The position numbers and the translations under genes were made by a program. The notes under the pieces were generated by a model. That model made no database searches, was not told the DNA's origin, and saw only the letters and a program-made list of their open reading frames with translations. Below, one piece after another: positions 26,595 through 35,540 of a stretch of 64,000 nucleotides of DNA (position 1 is the stretch's first letter; each line of letters opens with the position of its first letter). Location of the stretch: contig NZ_BMEY01000015.1 of the NCBI RefSeq assembly GCF_014637405.1, forward strand, positions 1-64,000, in the 5' to 3' direction. Origin of the DNA: Ornithinibacillus halotolerans. GTDB taxonomy: Bacteria; Bacillota; Bacilli; Bacillales; Amphibacillaceae.

Positions 26595-27572
26595 TTAGGC
26601 TCCCTCCCTTGCTTGTTCAAGTGCTGCCCGCTTCTGTAAACGGCGTTTTTTATCTCTTCTTGCCTGCATCATTCGCGGTGTAACAAGTGCTAGCATGACA
26701 ATAAATGCAGTAATCATCTTCATGTCACTCGTATCTAGAAACTCGACACGTAGTGCAATGGTGACAACGATACGATAAATAATTGCCCCGCCGATTACAG
26801 CAAGAGTTGTAATAACAATCGTCCTCTTTCCAAATAATGCTTCACCGATAATAACAGATGCCAAACCAATAACAATCATCCCAATTCCCATGGATGCATC
26901 TGCAAACCCGCCTAGCTGAGCAATTAATGCCCCACTTAAAGCAACCATCGCATTTGAAATACCAACACCTAAAATAATCAAGTTATCTGTATTCGCAGAA
27001 AAACTACGAATCATCTTCTTGTTATCTCCCGTTGCTCGTAATGCTAGACCAACTTCTGTTTTCAAGAAATAATCTGATAAGAATTTAATTGCTAGTGTAA
27101 CGATAATCATAAAGAAGAGAATTACCCATGTTGCAGGAGCTCTTGAACCAACTGCAGTAAACATGCCACCTAGGAATTCATCAATTCCTGCAGGCCAAAT
27201 TTCACGAAGTTGTGAGAAGATAGTATCTTCGTTATTTAATGATACAGTTGGTCGACCCATTATTCGTAAATTTATCGAATATAATGCAATCATCATCAAA
27301 ATCCCTGATAATAATGCATTTATTTTTCCCTTCGTATGAAGAAGACCAGTGACACATCCTGCAATAAATCCAGCAACAATCGCTAACATAGTAGCAACGA
27401 TGGGTGATACACCATTTACAATAGAGATCGCAGCTACACCGGCACCAGTTACAAAACTACCATCAACTGTTAAATCAGGAAAATCTAATACTCGGAAGGT
27501 TAAATATACCCCTAAAGCCATAATTGCATATATAACTCCAGACTCAACAGCACCAAATAAAGAATAAAGCAC
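26595..27572 (-). CDS. ABC importer permease
   Basis: A 325-residue permease of the branched-chain-like group with about eight to nine helices. It begins MLYSLFGAVESGVIYAIMALGVYLTFRVLDFPDLTVDGSF, as in the permease of COG2984-type systems, and has the cytoplasmic loop VGLALRATGDNKKM near residue 180. The C-terminal tail is basic. It pairs with the ATPase and lipoprotein encoded on either side. Confidence 0.9.
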   Translation of the reverse strand: MLYSLFGAVESGVIYAIMALGVYLTFRVLDFPDLTVDGSFVTGAGVAAISIVNGVSPIVATMLAIVAGFIAGCVTGLLHTKGKINALLSGILMMIALYSINLRIMGRPTVSLNNEDTIFSQLREIWPAGIDEFLGGMFTAVGSRAPATWVILFFMIIVTLAIKFLSDYFLKTEVGLALRATGDNKKMIRSFSANTDNLIILGVGISNAMVALSGALIAQLGGFADASMGIGMIVIGLASVIIGEALFGKRTIVITTLAVIGGAIIYRIVVTIALRVEFLDTSDMKMITAFIVMLALVTPRMMQARRDKKRRLQKRAALEQAREGA

Positions 27573-27637
27573 GTGATTTTACCTCCTTTCCCACATTTAA
27601 CTTTGGATAAATGTGGGAATTATCTAGTTAGAATAGA

Positions 27638-27660
27638 GAAGCAGGCCTAGAGCCTGCTTC
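27638..27660 (-). other. Intercistronic hairpin
   Basis: GAAGCAGGC and GCCTGCTTC form a perfect 9-bp stem with a five-base loop between the binding-protein gene and the permease gene. There is no T-run. Such hairpins often stabilise the upstream message, so the binding protein is made in excess over the permease. Confidence 0.65.
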
Positions 27661-27689
27661 AAATTTGGACTTATAGGGTACATTTATTA

Positions 27690-28706
27690 TTACTCAGTAG
27701 CTGTCTCAATAAATTGAGCATCTTCATCCCAATCAGCGTTCCATTCAATACCTTGCTCTTCAGCAGCTTCTTTATTAATGAATAATTGGATTTCTGGAGG
27801 ATACTCTACATTAATTTCATTTGGCTTTTTACCATCTTTTAAGATTTCAACTGCCATTTCTCCTGTACGGTATCCAATTGTGAAGTAATCAATACCAAAT
27901 GTTGCAAACCCACCTTTAGCTACAGAATCAGGCTCTCCAACTACTAATGGAATGTCTTGATCATTTGCTACTCCAACTACACTGTCAAGTGCTGAAACAA
28001 CCATGTTATCTGTAACAATATAGAATAAATCAATTTCATTCACTAATGAATTTGCAGCCTGTTGAACTTCTGAAGAATTTCCAACAGTACGTTCTTTAAA
28101 TGTTAAAGAAGTACCTTCGCCTGCTGCTAACACAGCTTCAATTTGTGTAACTGAGTTCGCTTCTCCTGAATTATATAATAGACCTACAGTTGAATTAGGG
28201 AAGTACTTATCGATGAAATTAACTGTTTCTTTAATTGCATCTGGGTGAAGGTCAACAACCCCAGTTATATTTTCACCTGGTTTATCCATTGCCTCGACTA
28301 TTCCTGCATCAACAGCATCTGTAACTGACGTGAATAAAACTGGAATATCCTTTGCATCTTTCGTCGCTTCTAATGCAGATAAAGCTGCTGGTGTTGAATT
28401 GGCAAAAATTAAGTCAACGTCATCCGCAACAAATGCATCATTGATAGGTCCTAAGTTGTTTTGATCACCTTGTGCATTTTTATCATCATACTCTACATTA
28501 AGACCAGCGTCTTCCAATGCTTTTTTAAAGCCTTTTAATGCATTGTCTAATGATGGATGTTCTACGATTACGGAAGTACCGATTTTATATGTATCTCCAT
28601 CTCCGTTTCCATTTCCATCTCCATCCCCATTATTGTTACTCGTACCACATGCGGATAAAACAATAATACTAATTAATGCTAAAACTAAAATTTTAATACT
28701 TCTCAC
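27690..28706 (-). CDS. ABC importer substrate-binding lipoprotein
   Basis: A 338-residue lipoprotein with a signal peptide ending in lipobox LSAC (Cys20), a Gly/Asn/Asp linker (about residues 22-38), and the two-lobed domain of the DUF534/COG2984 family starting at YKIGTSVIVEHPSLDNAL. The family includes TrpX, the tryptophan-binding protein. The ligand is probably an aromatic amino acid or similar, but this is inference. It is first in a three-gene operon with a strong promoter. Confidence 0.9.
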   Translation of the reverse strand: MRSIKILVLALISIIVLSACGTSNNNGDGDGNGNGDGDTYKIGTSVIVEHPSLDNALKGFKKALEDAGLNVEYDDKNAQGDQNNLGPINDAFVADDVDLIFANSTPAALSALEATKDAKDIPVLFTSVTDAVDAGIVEAMDKPGENITGVVDLHPDAIKETVNFIDKYFPNSTVGLLYNSGEANSVTQIEAVLAAGEGTSLTFKERTVGNSSEVQQAANSLVNEIDLFYIVTDNMVVSALDSVVGVANDQDIPLVVGEPDSVAKGGFATFGIDYFTIGYRTGEMAVEILKDGKKPNEINVEYPPEIQLFINKEAAEEQGIEWNADWDEDAQFIETATE

Positions 28707-28753
28707 CTTTACTCCCCCTTATTCTCTTCTAAACTAATTTTATAATTTGAGAA

Positions 28754-28781
28754 ATTATAACATACTGAAAACTCTAGTCAA
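28754..28781 (-). promoter_or_regulatory. Sigma-A promoter of the ABC importer operon
   Basis: On the minus strand TTGACT (28776-28781) and TATAAT (28754-28759) are 16 bases apart, about 47 bases upstream of the lipoprotein start. Confidence 0.8.
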
Positions 28782-28882
28782 GCCTATTTTTTGACAATTC
28801 TTTCATCTTGGAAACGCTTACCCCTAAGCCCAATAGATAGTTAAACAATTAAAAAAATAATTATCAATACTATTCGTTTCTT

Positions 28883-29893
28883 CTAAAAATTTGTTACTTT
28901 TTCAATAGATTTAAAAATACGCTCAGGTGTAGGTAAATAATGTTTTTCTAGACTAAAAAATGGAACTGGCACATCAAATCCTGTTACTCTTTCTGTTGGT
29001 GCTTTTAAATATAAGAATGAAGTGTCATTTATAATAGAAACAACATCATTTCCAAGTCCACCTGTTCCTGGTGCTTCATGAATAATGACAGCACGACCTG
29101 TCTTTTGAACAGATTCACTTATGATTTCTTGGTCAATTGGATACAACGTTCGTAAGTCAATTACTTCACAGCTAATTCCTTTAGCATCTGCTTGCCTTGC
29201 AACCTTTTCTACGATAGGAACCATTGCTCCCCATGTAATGAGTGTTACATCCTCTCCCTCCTTGCGTATTTTACCCTTGCCAATTTCTACCGTATAAGAT
29301 TCCACTGGCACTTCTTCTCGAAAAGCTCGATAACTATGCATTGGCTCCATATATAAAACTGGGTCAGGATCGTTCACTGCTGCAATAAGTAAACCTTTGG
29401 CATCTACTGGAGTTGCTGGACAAACGACCTTAATCCCCGGCATATGGGTAAACAAGCTTTCTGCACTATCGGAGTGGATCTCTGGCGCTCGAACACCCGC
29501 TCCAAATGGGGCACGGATTACCATTGGAACGGAGTAACGTCCCATTGTGCGCATTCGTATGCGGGATACGTGAGTCATAATCTGGTCATAAGCTGGATAA
29601 ATAAATCCCATAAACTGGATTTCTGCAATTGGTTTAAAGCCATTTACTGCAAGACCAACTGACGTTCCGATAATGCCCGATTCTGATAGAGGTGTATCAA
29701 TGACACGATCCTCACCAAACTTCTCTTGTAGTCCATCTGTTGCTCGGAATACACCACCATTTTTTCCGACATCTTCTCCTAGTATTAATGTTGATGGATC
29801 CTGCTCTAGTACAGTTTCCATCCCCTCATTAATTGCTTGAATCAATGTTAAACTCTTAGTAGCAGTATCTAACTTTGTATATTCAGTAGTCAT
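28883..29893 (-). CDS. 2-oxo acid dehydrogenase E1 component, beta subunit
   Basis: A 336-residue E1 beta subunit. The TPP-interacting E lies in LILGEDVGKNGGVF near residue 38, and the transketolase pyrimidine domain is followed by the C-terminal domain with VIDLRTLYPID near 245. With the alpha subunit it decarboxylates a 2-oxo acid and passes the acyl group to an E2 lipoyl protein. No E2 or E3 gene is nearby, so it must borrow these. The substrate is open; the paa context suggests an aromatic 2-oxo acid. Confidence 0.92.
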   Translation of the reverse strand: MTTEYTKLDTATKSLTLIQAINEGMETVLEQDPSTLILGEDVGKNGGVFRATDGLQEKFGEDRVIDTPLSESGIIGTSVGLAVNGFKPIAEIQFMGFIYPAYDQIMTHVSRIRMRTMGRYSVPMVIRAPFGAGVRAPEIHSDSAESLFTHMPGIKVVCPATPVDAKGLLIAAVNDPDPVLYMEPMHSYRAFREEVPVESYTVEIGKGKIRKEGEDVTLITWGAMVPIVEKVARQADAKGISCEVIDLRTLYPIDQEIISESVQKTGRAVIIHEAPGTGGLGNDVVSIINDTSFLYLKAPTERVTGFDVPVPFFSLEKHYLPTPERIFKSIEKVTNF

Positions 29894-30949
29894 TTATTGC
29901 CCTCCTAACAACTGCAAATAGGATGCTTTTTGCTTTTTAAGTTGTTCTGGAAGCTCCGCAAAGACATAATCAAATAAGTCCTCGACTCTTGGCGCTGGGT
30001 AATCTTCCATTGCTTTCACAGCCGCTTCAACTTCTTCTTCCACTTCTACGTGAGTAGTCGTAATAAACGCTTCATCCCAATACTCAGCATTTTTCATAAA
30101 ACGCTCCAATCGAACAAGTGGGTCTACGACATCTTCTCCAAGGCCTTCTGGACGATACTTCGTTGGGTCATCTGCAGTTGTATGAGCTCCAGTCCGCCAA
30201 GTGACAGCTTCAATTAATGAAGGGCCACCACCAGTTCTTGCCCTCTTAACGGCTTTTTGCATTTCAAAATAGACGGCAAAAAAGTCATTTCCATCCACAC
30301 GAACACTCGGAATATCATAAGCTACTCCCTTTTGCGCAATCGTTTTTGAGTTTGTTTGTCGTTCAAACGGGACAGAAATCGCATAGCCATTATTTTGATT
30401 AAAAAAGATAGTTGGTGTTTGAAAGACACTGGCAAAATTTAGCCCCTCATGAAAATCACCTTCAGATGTTGCCCCATCTCCGAAATAAGCAATAGCGATT
30501 GCATTTGTTCCTTTCCGTTTCTCTGCCCATGATGCACCAACAGCATGCAGAAGCTGAGTTGCAATCGGTACAGCAGCTGGGAAAATATGTTTTCCTTCTG
30601 GTGGTACACATCCTTCCATTCTGCCATTCCAATATAAAAATGTTCTTGTCATGTCGGCACCATATGTAAGCATCGCTCCATGATCACGATAAGTCGGGAA
30701 AATCCAGTCATTCTCTCCAAGGGCTAAGGCACTTCCTACTTGTGCTGCTTCCTGCCCTTCAAATGGAGGGTATGTTCCAATTCTTCCTTGTCTTTGTAAG
30801 CTTTTTGCTTTTTTATCAAATGTACGAATTCGGTACATATTAAAGTATGCTTTTTGCACTAATTCACGGTTTATCAAATCTCGATTATTGCTATCAATTA
30901 GGTTACCTTCGTCATCGATTATTTGCCTTAACGGGTAAGACTCTATCAT
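29894..30949 (-). CDS. 2-oxo acid dehydrogenase E1 component, alpha subunit
   Basis: A 351-residue E1 alpha subunit. It shows QGRIGTYPPFEGQEAAQVG near residue 56 and the TPP-magnesium motif GDGATSEGDFHEGLN near 157 with FFNQNNGYAIS. The phosphorylation-loop equivalent is YRPEGLGED near 255. It resembles PdhA more than BkdA. It directly precedes the beta gene, with no gap. An AATGGAGG site precedes the ATG. The promoter carries a perfect 9-bp inverted repeat, so the pair is regulated separately from the genes upstream. Confidence 0.92.
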   Translation of the reverse strand: MIESYPLRQIIDDEGNLIDSNNRDLINRELVQKAYFNMYRIRTFDKKAKSLQRQGRIGTYPPFEGQEAAQVGSALALGENDWIFPTYRDHGAMLTYGADMTRTFLYWNGRMEGCVPPEGKHIFPAAVPIATQLLHAVGASWAEKRKGTNAIAIAYFGDGATSEGDFHEGLNFASVFQTPTIFFNQNNGYAISVPFERQTNSKTIAQKGVAYDIPSVRVDGNDFFAVYFEMQKAVKRARTGGGPSLIEAVTWRTGAHTTADDPTKYRPEGLGEDVVDPLVRLERFMKNAEYWDEAFITTTHVEVEEEVEAAVKAMEDYPAPRVEDLFDYVFAELPEQLKKQKASYLQLLGGQ

Positions 30950-31014
30950 TTGTAAACCTCCATTATTTAACGCTTAAATTTATATAACTAAATTTTCACC
31001 AGCGTTATTTATAC

Positions 31015-31046
31015 GTTATTTTATCACCGTAAAATAACATGGTCAA
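31015..31046 (-). promoter_or_regulatory. Promoter and operator of the E1 alpha/beta operon
   Basis: On the minus strand TTGACC (31041-31046) and TAAAAT (31018-31023) are 17 bases apart. A perfect inverted repeat, GTTATTTTA (31015-31023) and TAAAATAAC (31030-31038) with a six-base spacer, covers the -10 box. A CGTTATTTATACGTTATTTT direct repeat lies at its edge. The site looks like a repressor operator. Confidence 0.75.
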
Positions 31047-31062
31047 TTAAATTTTTATAAAA

Positions 31063-32043
31063 TTATAAATCTTTTGAACTATATTGATGTAGTTGATCCA
31101 AAACAGATAATCCACTATGAATTTGGTTTCTTGCAGTGATTATCATATCGTCGATTAATTCCTCTACACTCGGAATGTCTTCGATCAATCCAGCTACCTG
31201 ACCACTATTTAAGAATCCTTGTTCTAAGTTACCGTTCTTCGCACCATTCACATGATAATATTCCGATGTGTGTTGGGTGAATTCTTGTAATGATACCCCT
31301 TGTTTTTCTTTTTCCATGAGTGTAAGGACGTAATTCGTGTTCAACACCCGTCTTATTCTTCCAATACTTCTTCCGATAATAATTGCATCTGTACCGTTTG
31401 CTTGGATCAGTTTTTCTTTATAAATGGGATGAAATGGCGCTTCCTTCGTTGCAATAAATCGTGTTCCCATTTGTACACCTTCTGCCCCTAACATGACTGC
31501 AGCAGCAAGTCCTTTTCCGTCTCCAATTCCCCCAGCAGCAACAATCGGTTTTTTCACCTTCTGGGCAATTTGTGGAATAAGCGTAAATGTTGTTAATTCT
31601 AAAGAGGAGTTAATACCAGCTGCCTCATACCCTTCTGCAACAAGAATATCTGCTCCTGCAGCTTCCGCTTTTTGTGCATGCTTTACCGAAGCAACAATAG
31701 CCATAACAATTTTTCCATGTTCATGTAACTTCGGAATATACGGTGCTGGATTTCCAGCCGATAAAGATATGACTGGAATATCATGTTTTATACTTAAATC
31801 TATTAATTCTGCTACATAAGGAGAAACAGTAATCGCAATGTTTAAAGCAAATGGTTTGAGTGTTCGCTCTTTTGTTTCTAATATAATTTTTTCAACTTCT
31901 GTAGGGGGCATAGTGCCACACCCAATTGTCCCAAGGCCACCAGCTTCTGAAACGGCTGCAGTTAGTTCGGCATTCGATATATTCCCCATTCCCCCTTGTA
32001 TAATGGGGTACTGAATGTTTAGTATGTTCGTTACTCTATTCAT
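31063..32043 (-). CDS. Nitronate monooxygenase / FabK-like flavoprotein
   Basis: A 326-residue TIM-barrel FMN enzyme. It begins with YPIIQGGMGNISNAELTAAV and has AGGIGDGKGLAAAVMLGAEGVQMGTRF near residue 170-195, the FMN phosphate site. Such proteins oxidise alkyl nitronates or act as enoyl-ACP reductase II; catabolic clusters often carry one of unknown substrate. It starts eight bases after the hydratase stop, so it belongs to the beta-oxidation operon. Confidence 0.85.
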   Translation of the reverse strand: MNRVTNILNIQYPIIQGGMGNISNAELTAAVSEAGGLGTIGCGTMPPTEVEKIILETKERTLKPFALNIAITVSPYVAELIDLSIKHDIPVISLSAGNPAPYIPKLHEHGKIVMAIVASVKHAQKAEAAGADILVAEGYEAAGINSSLELTTFTLIPQIAQKVKKPIVAAGGIGDGKGLAAAVMLGAEGVQMGTRFIATKEAPFHPIYKEKLIQANGTDAIIIGRSIGRIRRVLNTNYVLTLMEKEKQGVSLQEFTQHTSEYYHVNGAKNGNLEQGFLNSGQVAGLIEDIPSVEELIDDMIITARNQIHSGLSVLDQLHQYSSKDL

Positions 32044-32051
32044 GTTACCCC

Positions 32052-32828
32052 CTATCTCCCCTGAAAGTTTGGGGAACGCTTTTGACTAAATGCTTGTAAT
32101 GCTTCTAATCGATCTTCGGTAGGTATTATAAGTTCATAAGCTTTTGCTTCAATATCTAATCCTGTTTTTAAATCAGTATTCATGCCAAGTGAGATGGCAT
32201 ACTTCGCTTGTGTCACTGCAACTGGCCCATTTTGAAGAATCTTTGCGGCAAGCTGATTACATTCTTCGATTAGCGAATCATGTTCCGTTACTTGAAGGAT
32301 AATCCCAAGTTCTAGTGCTTCCTCTGCAGTTATCTTTTTTGCAGTTAAGATTAATTCCTTTGCTTTCATTTCTCCAATTAATCTTGGTAATCGTTGTGTT
32401 CCACCAGCACCTGGTATTATCGCCCAACTTGTTTCCGTTAACCCCATCTTTACTCCTTTTACTGCGATAACGAAATCACAAGCTAGCATTAATTCAAACC
32501 CACCGCCAAAGCAATATCCATTCACTGCAGCAATTGTTGGCTGTGGTAAATTTGCAATCGCATCAAAAGCATCTCGGATAGCTTTAACATTTCGCCTCAC
32601 TTCTTGTTCGGTTAATGTTTTTCTTTCTTTTAAATCTGCTCCCGCACTAAATGCTCGATCACCAGCTCCAGTAATTATAACCGCCCGTATCTCTTGATTA
32701 AGATGAATTTCTTCTATAATTTCCTGAAGTTCAGAAAGCATTTGGTAGTTGAAAGCATTAAGTGCTTCTTCGCGGCTTAGGGTGATATAGGCGATTTTGT
32801 TTTTAATTTCTAACAAGATAGTTCGCAT
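32052..32828 (-). CDS. Enoyl-CoA hydratase/isomerase (crotonase family)
   Basis: A 258-residue crotonase. The oxyanion-hole segments are AFSAGADLKE near residue 65 and GGGFELMLACDF near 108-119. The second catalytic Glu region reads MGLTETSWAIIPGAGGTQRLPRLIG near 128-152. It should hydrate 2-enoyl-CoA to 3-hydroxyacyl-CoA. It is the third crotonase in the cluster and is followed by the flavoprotein gene. A 21-bp repeat array separates it from the thiolase. Confidence 0.9.
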   Translation of the reverse strand: MRTILLEIKNKIAYITLSREEALNAFNYQMLSELQEIIEEIHLNQEIRAVIITGAGDRAFSAGADLKERKTLTEQEVRRNVKAIRDAFDAIANLPQPTIAAVNGYCFGGGFELMLACDFVIAVKGVKMGLTETSWAIIPGAGGTQRLPRLIGEMKAKELILTAKKITAEEALELGIILQVTEHDSLIEECNQLAAKILQNGPVAVTQAKYAISLGMNTDLKTGLDIEAKAYELIIPTEDRLEALQAFSQKRSPNFQGR

Positions 32829-32866
32829 TACAATTCTCCTTTCTTATGGTTTTAGGAGAGTGGAAT

Positions 32867-32945
32867 TTGGTTGATTCGGATGCCTTTTCGGTTGATTAGG
32901 GTCCATATACGGTTGATTTGTATCCAATTTCGGTTGAATCAACTA
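32867..32945. repeat. Short tandem array, 21-bp period
   Basis: GGTTGA(A/T)T starts recur at 32869, 32890, 32911 and 32932, exactly 21 bases apart, with a partly conserved TCGG...TCC background. It lies between the thiolase stop and the hydratase start. Its motif TTTCGGTTGATTA matches the reverse complement of the half-unit at 5047-5525 (TTTCGGTCGATTA). Confidence 0.8.
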
Positions 32946-32982
32946 CAATCCAATCCATTAACTCACTTCAGTAATGGTACGC

Positions 32983-34182
32983 CTACATCCCTTCAACAAT
33001 AATCGATATTCCTTGCCCAACACCAATACACATCGTCGCCAAACCATATGTTGTCTCTCGTTTTTTCATCTCATGAACAAGGGTTGTTAAAATTCTAGCC
33101 CCACTTGCTCCAAGTGGATGACCAAAAGCAATTGCTCCTCCATTGACATTTACAATCTCAGAATCTAGTTCCAGCTGATTGATACATTCTAGAGATTGCG
33201 AGGCAAATGCTTCGTTTAGCTCTACTAGTCCGATATCTTTGATGGATAGCCCAGCACGATGTAGTGCTTTTCTAGAAGAGTGTATTGGGCCTAACCCCAT
33301 AATGGCTGGATCAAGTCCAGCAGTTGCACTTGTCACATATCTTGCAAGTGGTTTTAACCCCAATTCATCCGCCTTCTCTGCACTCATGATTAAAAGCGCG
33401 GATGCTCCATCGTTTACACCTGATGCGTTCCCTGCAGTAATCGTTCCATTTTCAAATAATGGATTTAACTTCTCTAGCTTTTCTAGTGTCGTATTGGGAC
33501 GAGGATGTTCATCATGCTCTACCCGAATTTCATTCCCTTTTTTATCGTGATAGATAACTGGTACTAGTTCACTAGAAAACTTATTTTCATCCATTGCCTT
33601 TTTTGCCTTTTGTTGACTAAGATAGGCAAACTTATCTTGTTCCTCCCGACTAATTTGGAAGCGTTCTGCTACATTTTCTGCAGTTTGTGGCATTGAGTCT
33701 GTTCCATACATTTCCTCGAGAACAGGGTTCACAAAGCGCCATCCAATGGTAGTATCATAAAGTTCCATATTACCTCTCGGAAAATCCTTCTCTGGTTTTG
33801 CCATAACAAACGGAGCACGGGTCATACTTTCCGTTCCACCAGCAATAAATATGTCCCCTTCTCCAACAGCAATAGCACGTGAAGCATAGATAACTGCATC
33901 TAAACCAGAACCACATAAGCGATTAATTGTAGTGCCTCCAACTTCAACAGGAAGCCCAGCAAGTAAAGCAGACATTCGAGCAACATTTCGATTATCTTCC
34001 CCTGCTTGATTTGCATTTCCTAATACAACTTCTTCAATTTGATCTGGTAGTACGTTCGGATTTCGTTCCATTAATGCTTTTATCACGATCGCTCCTAAAT
34101 CGTCCGGACGAATATCCTTTAACGCTCCTTTATACCTTCCAATTGGAGTTCTTACTGCATCAACAATCACGACTTCTCTCAT
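32983..34182 (-). CDS. Acetyl-CoA acyltransferase (thiolase), paa type
   Basis: A 399-residue thiolase. The nucleophilic Cys lies in NRLCGSGLDAV near residue 91, NEAFASQ near 320 and GGAIAFGHPLGASGAR near 350 hold the other catalytic residues, and CIGVGQG near 387 the second Cys. In phenylacetate degradation this step (PaaJ) cleaves 3-oxoadipyl-CoA to succinyl-CoA and acetyl-CoA and also 3-oxo-5,6-dehydrosuberyl-CoA. A generic fatty-acid role is possible. Its start overlaps the preceding dehydrogenase by four bases. Confidence 0.9.
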   Translation of the reverse strand: MREVVIVDAVRTPIGRYKGALKDIRPDDLGAIVIKALMERNPNVLPDQIEEVVLGNANQAGEDNRNVARMSALLAGLPVEVGGTTINRLCGSGLDAVIYASRAIAVGEGDIFIAGGTESMTRAPFVMAKPEKDFPRGNMELYDTTIGWRFVNPVLEEMYGTDSMPQTAENVAERFQISREEQDKFAYLSQQKAKKAMDENKFSSELVPVIYHDKKGNEIRVEHDEHPRPNTTLEKLEKLNPLFENGTITAGNASGVNDGASALLIMSAEKADELGLKPLARYVTSATAGLDPAIMGLGPIHSSRKALHRAGLSIKDIGLVELNEAFASQSLECINQLELDSEIVNVNGGAIAFGHPLGASGARILTTLVHEMKKRETTYGLATMCIGVGQGISIIVEGM

Positions 34183-35054
34183 TTCGGTATCCTCTCACCT
34201 TCATTCGTGTACTCATATACTCCACGTCCAGTTTTTCTACCTAACCTCCCCGCTTTAACATATTGTTCTAATAATGGAGCAGGGCGGAATTTCTCTCCTA
34301 AGGTCTCATGTAAGTACTTTAAATTATTCAACCTCGTATCTAACCCAACTAAATCGCCAAGTTCTAGAGGTCCCATTGGATAATTAAGTCCAAGCTTAAT
34401 GGCTTTGTCGATATCTTCAGCAGATGCAACTCCTTCTTGAAGCATATAGAAAGCTTCATTTCCGACCATGGCACTAATTCGGCTCGTTACAAAACCTGGA
34501 AACTCCTTAACTTCGACTGTTTCTTTCCCCATTTGTTCTGCTACTTCCCGAATAATATGTACTGTTTCCGGAGCAGTTTCTAATCCTTTCACAATCTCTA
34601 CCAATCTCATTCGATGGACTGGATTAAAAAAATGCATTGCTGCAACTTGATTTGGTCTAGTTGTGTACGATCCTAATTCTGTTGGGCTTATCGTTGAGGT
34701 ATTGGAGGCAATGATGATATGGTTCGGTGCATATTGATCAATTGTTTCAAGAACTTGTTTTTTGAGCTCTCGCTTTTCGGGAACTGCTTCGATTACAAAA
34801 TCGGTCTCTTTTACAACTGCTTGGAGGTCCAGAGACGTATGTAGGTTGTTGAATAGATTACTAGACTGCTCTTTTGATAGTTTCTTTTTAGCAACTGCCT
34901 TCTCAGCTAACAGTTTCATGTTTTCTAATGCTGCTTTTAATTGCTGCTGAGATATATCAACGAGTGTTGTTTCGAAACTGGAGAGAGCAGAGACGTAGGC
35001 AATGCCACGTCCCATAACTCCAGCCCCAACAACGGTAATCCGTTTTATCGTCAT
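34179..35054 (-). CDS. 3-hydroxyacyl-CoA dehydrogenase (PaaH/Hbd-like)
   Basis: A 291-residue NAD-dependent dehydrogenase. The Rossmann loop is VVGAGVMGRGIAYV (residues 7-20). Further motifs are SNTSTISPTELGS near 120 and MHFFNPVHRMRLVEIVKG near 143-160 with the catalytic His. The helical dimerisation domain follows from about 190. It oxidises 3-hydroxyacyl-CoA, probably 3-hydroxyadipyl-CoA here. It heads the operon with the thiolase. The long gap upstream holds a tandem array. Confidence 0.92.
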   Translation of the reverse strand: MTIKRITVVGAGVMGRGIAYVSALSSFETTLVDISQQQLKAALENMKLLAEKAVAKKKLSKEQSSNLFNNLHTSLDLQAVVKETDFVIEAVPEKRELKKQVLETIDQYAPNHIIIASNTSTISPTELGSYTTRPNQVAAMHFFNPVHRMRLVEIVKGLETAPETVHIIREVAEQMGKETVEVKEFPGFVTSRISAMVGNEAFYMLQEGVASAEDIDKAIKLGLNYPMGPLELGDLVGLDTRLNNLKYLHETLGEKFRPAPLLEQYVKAGRLGRKTGRGVYEYTNEGERIPK

Positions 35055-35164
35055 TGATGGTCTTCCTTTCGTTAAAATGAAGTCCTTTGTTCGTTCTACT
35101 ATTTATTTCTGATCAGATTTCTTCTGGTATTCTTTGATACTAATTGTGCATTTAGGTTGGCAAA

Positions 35165-35520
35165 CAAGGCGTTTCCAATGTTACCTTTCACACTAATTCC
35201 ATCTGGCTTTAGGCCCATAGAACGCTCGTATGTTAACTTTCACGCTATTTCGATCGGCTTCGGGCTCATAGAGCGACTCTATGTTACCTTTCAACCTAAT
35301 TCCATCTGGTTCGGGCTTATAGAACGACTCTATGTTACCTTTCATCCCAATTCCATCTGGTTCGGGCTTATAGAACGCTCATATGTTACCTTTCAACCTA
35401 ATTCCATCTGGCTCGGGCTTATAGAACGACTCTATGTTACCTTTCATCTCAATTCCATCTGGTTCGGGCTTATAGAACGCTCATATGTTACCTTTCTCCC
35501 CAGATCCACCTAAATCCGGG
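35165..35520. repeat. Tandem array, 51-bp units (family also at 56775)
   Basis: Six units with cores at 35216, 35268, 35319, 35370, 35421 and 35472. The core is CGGGCTTATAGAACGACTC followed by TATGTTACCTTTC and an AATTCCATCTGG tail. Each core has an ATAGA/TCTAT-type interrupted palindrome. Because 51 is 17 codons, one frame stays open across the whole array, giving a 118-codon artefact with a 17-residue periodicity. It lies between the aldehyde dehydrogenase 3' end and the paaH start. Confidence 0.93.
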
Positions 35521-35540
35521 CACAAAGAAATACAAACTCC

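Noticed and set aside
35157-35513. Repeat-protein gene with 17-residue units
   Set aside because: The frame stays open only because the DNA unit is 51 bp; it starts at TTG without a convincing ribosome site and lies in an intergenic array.
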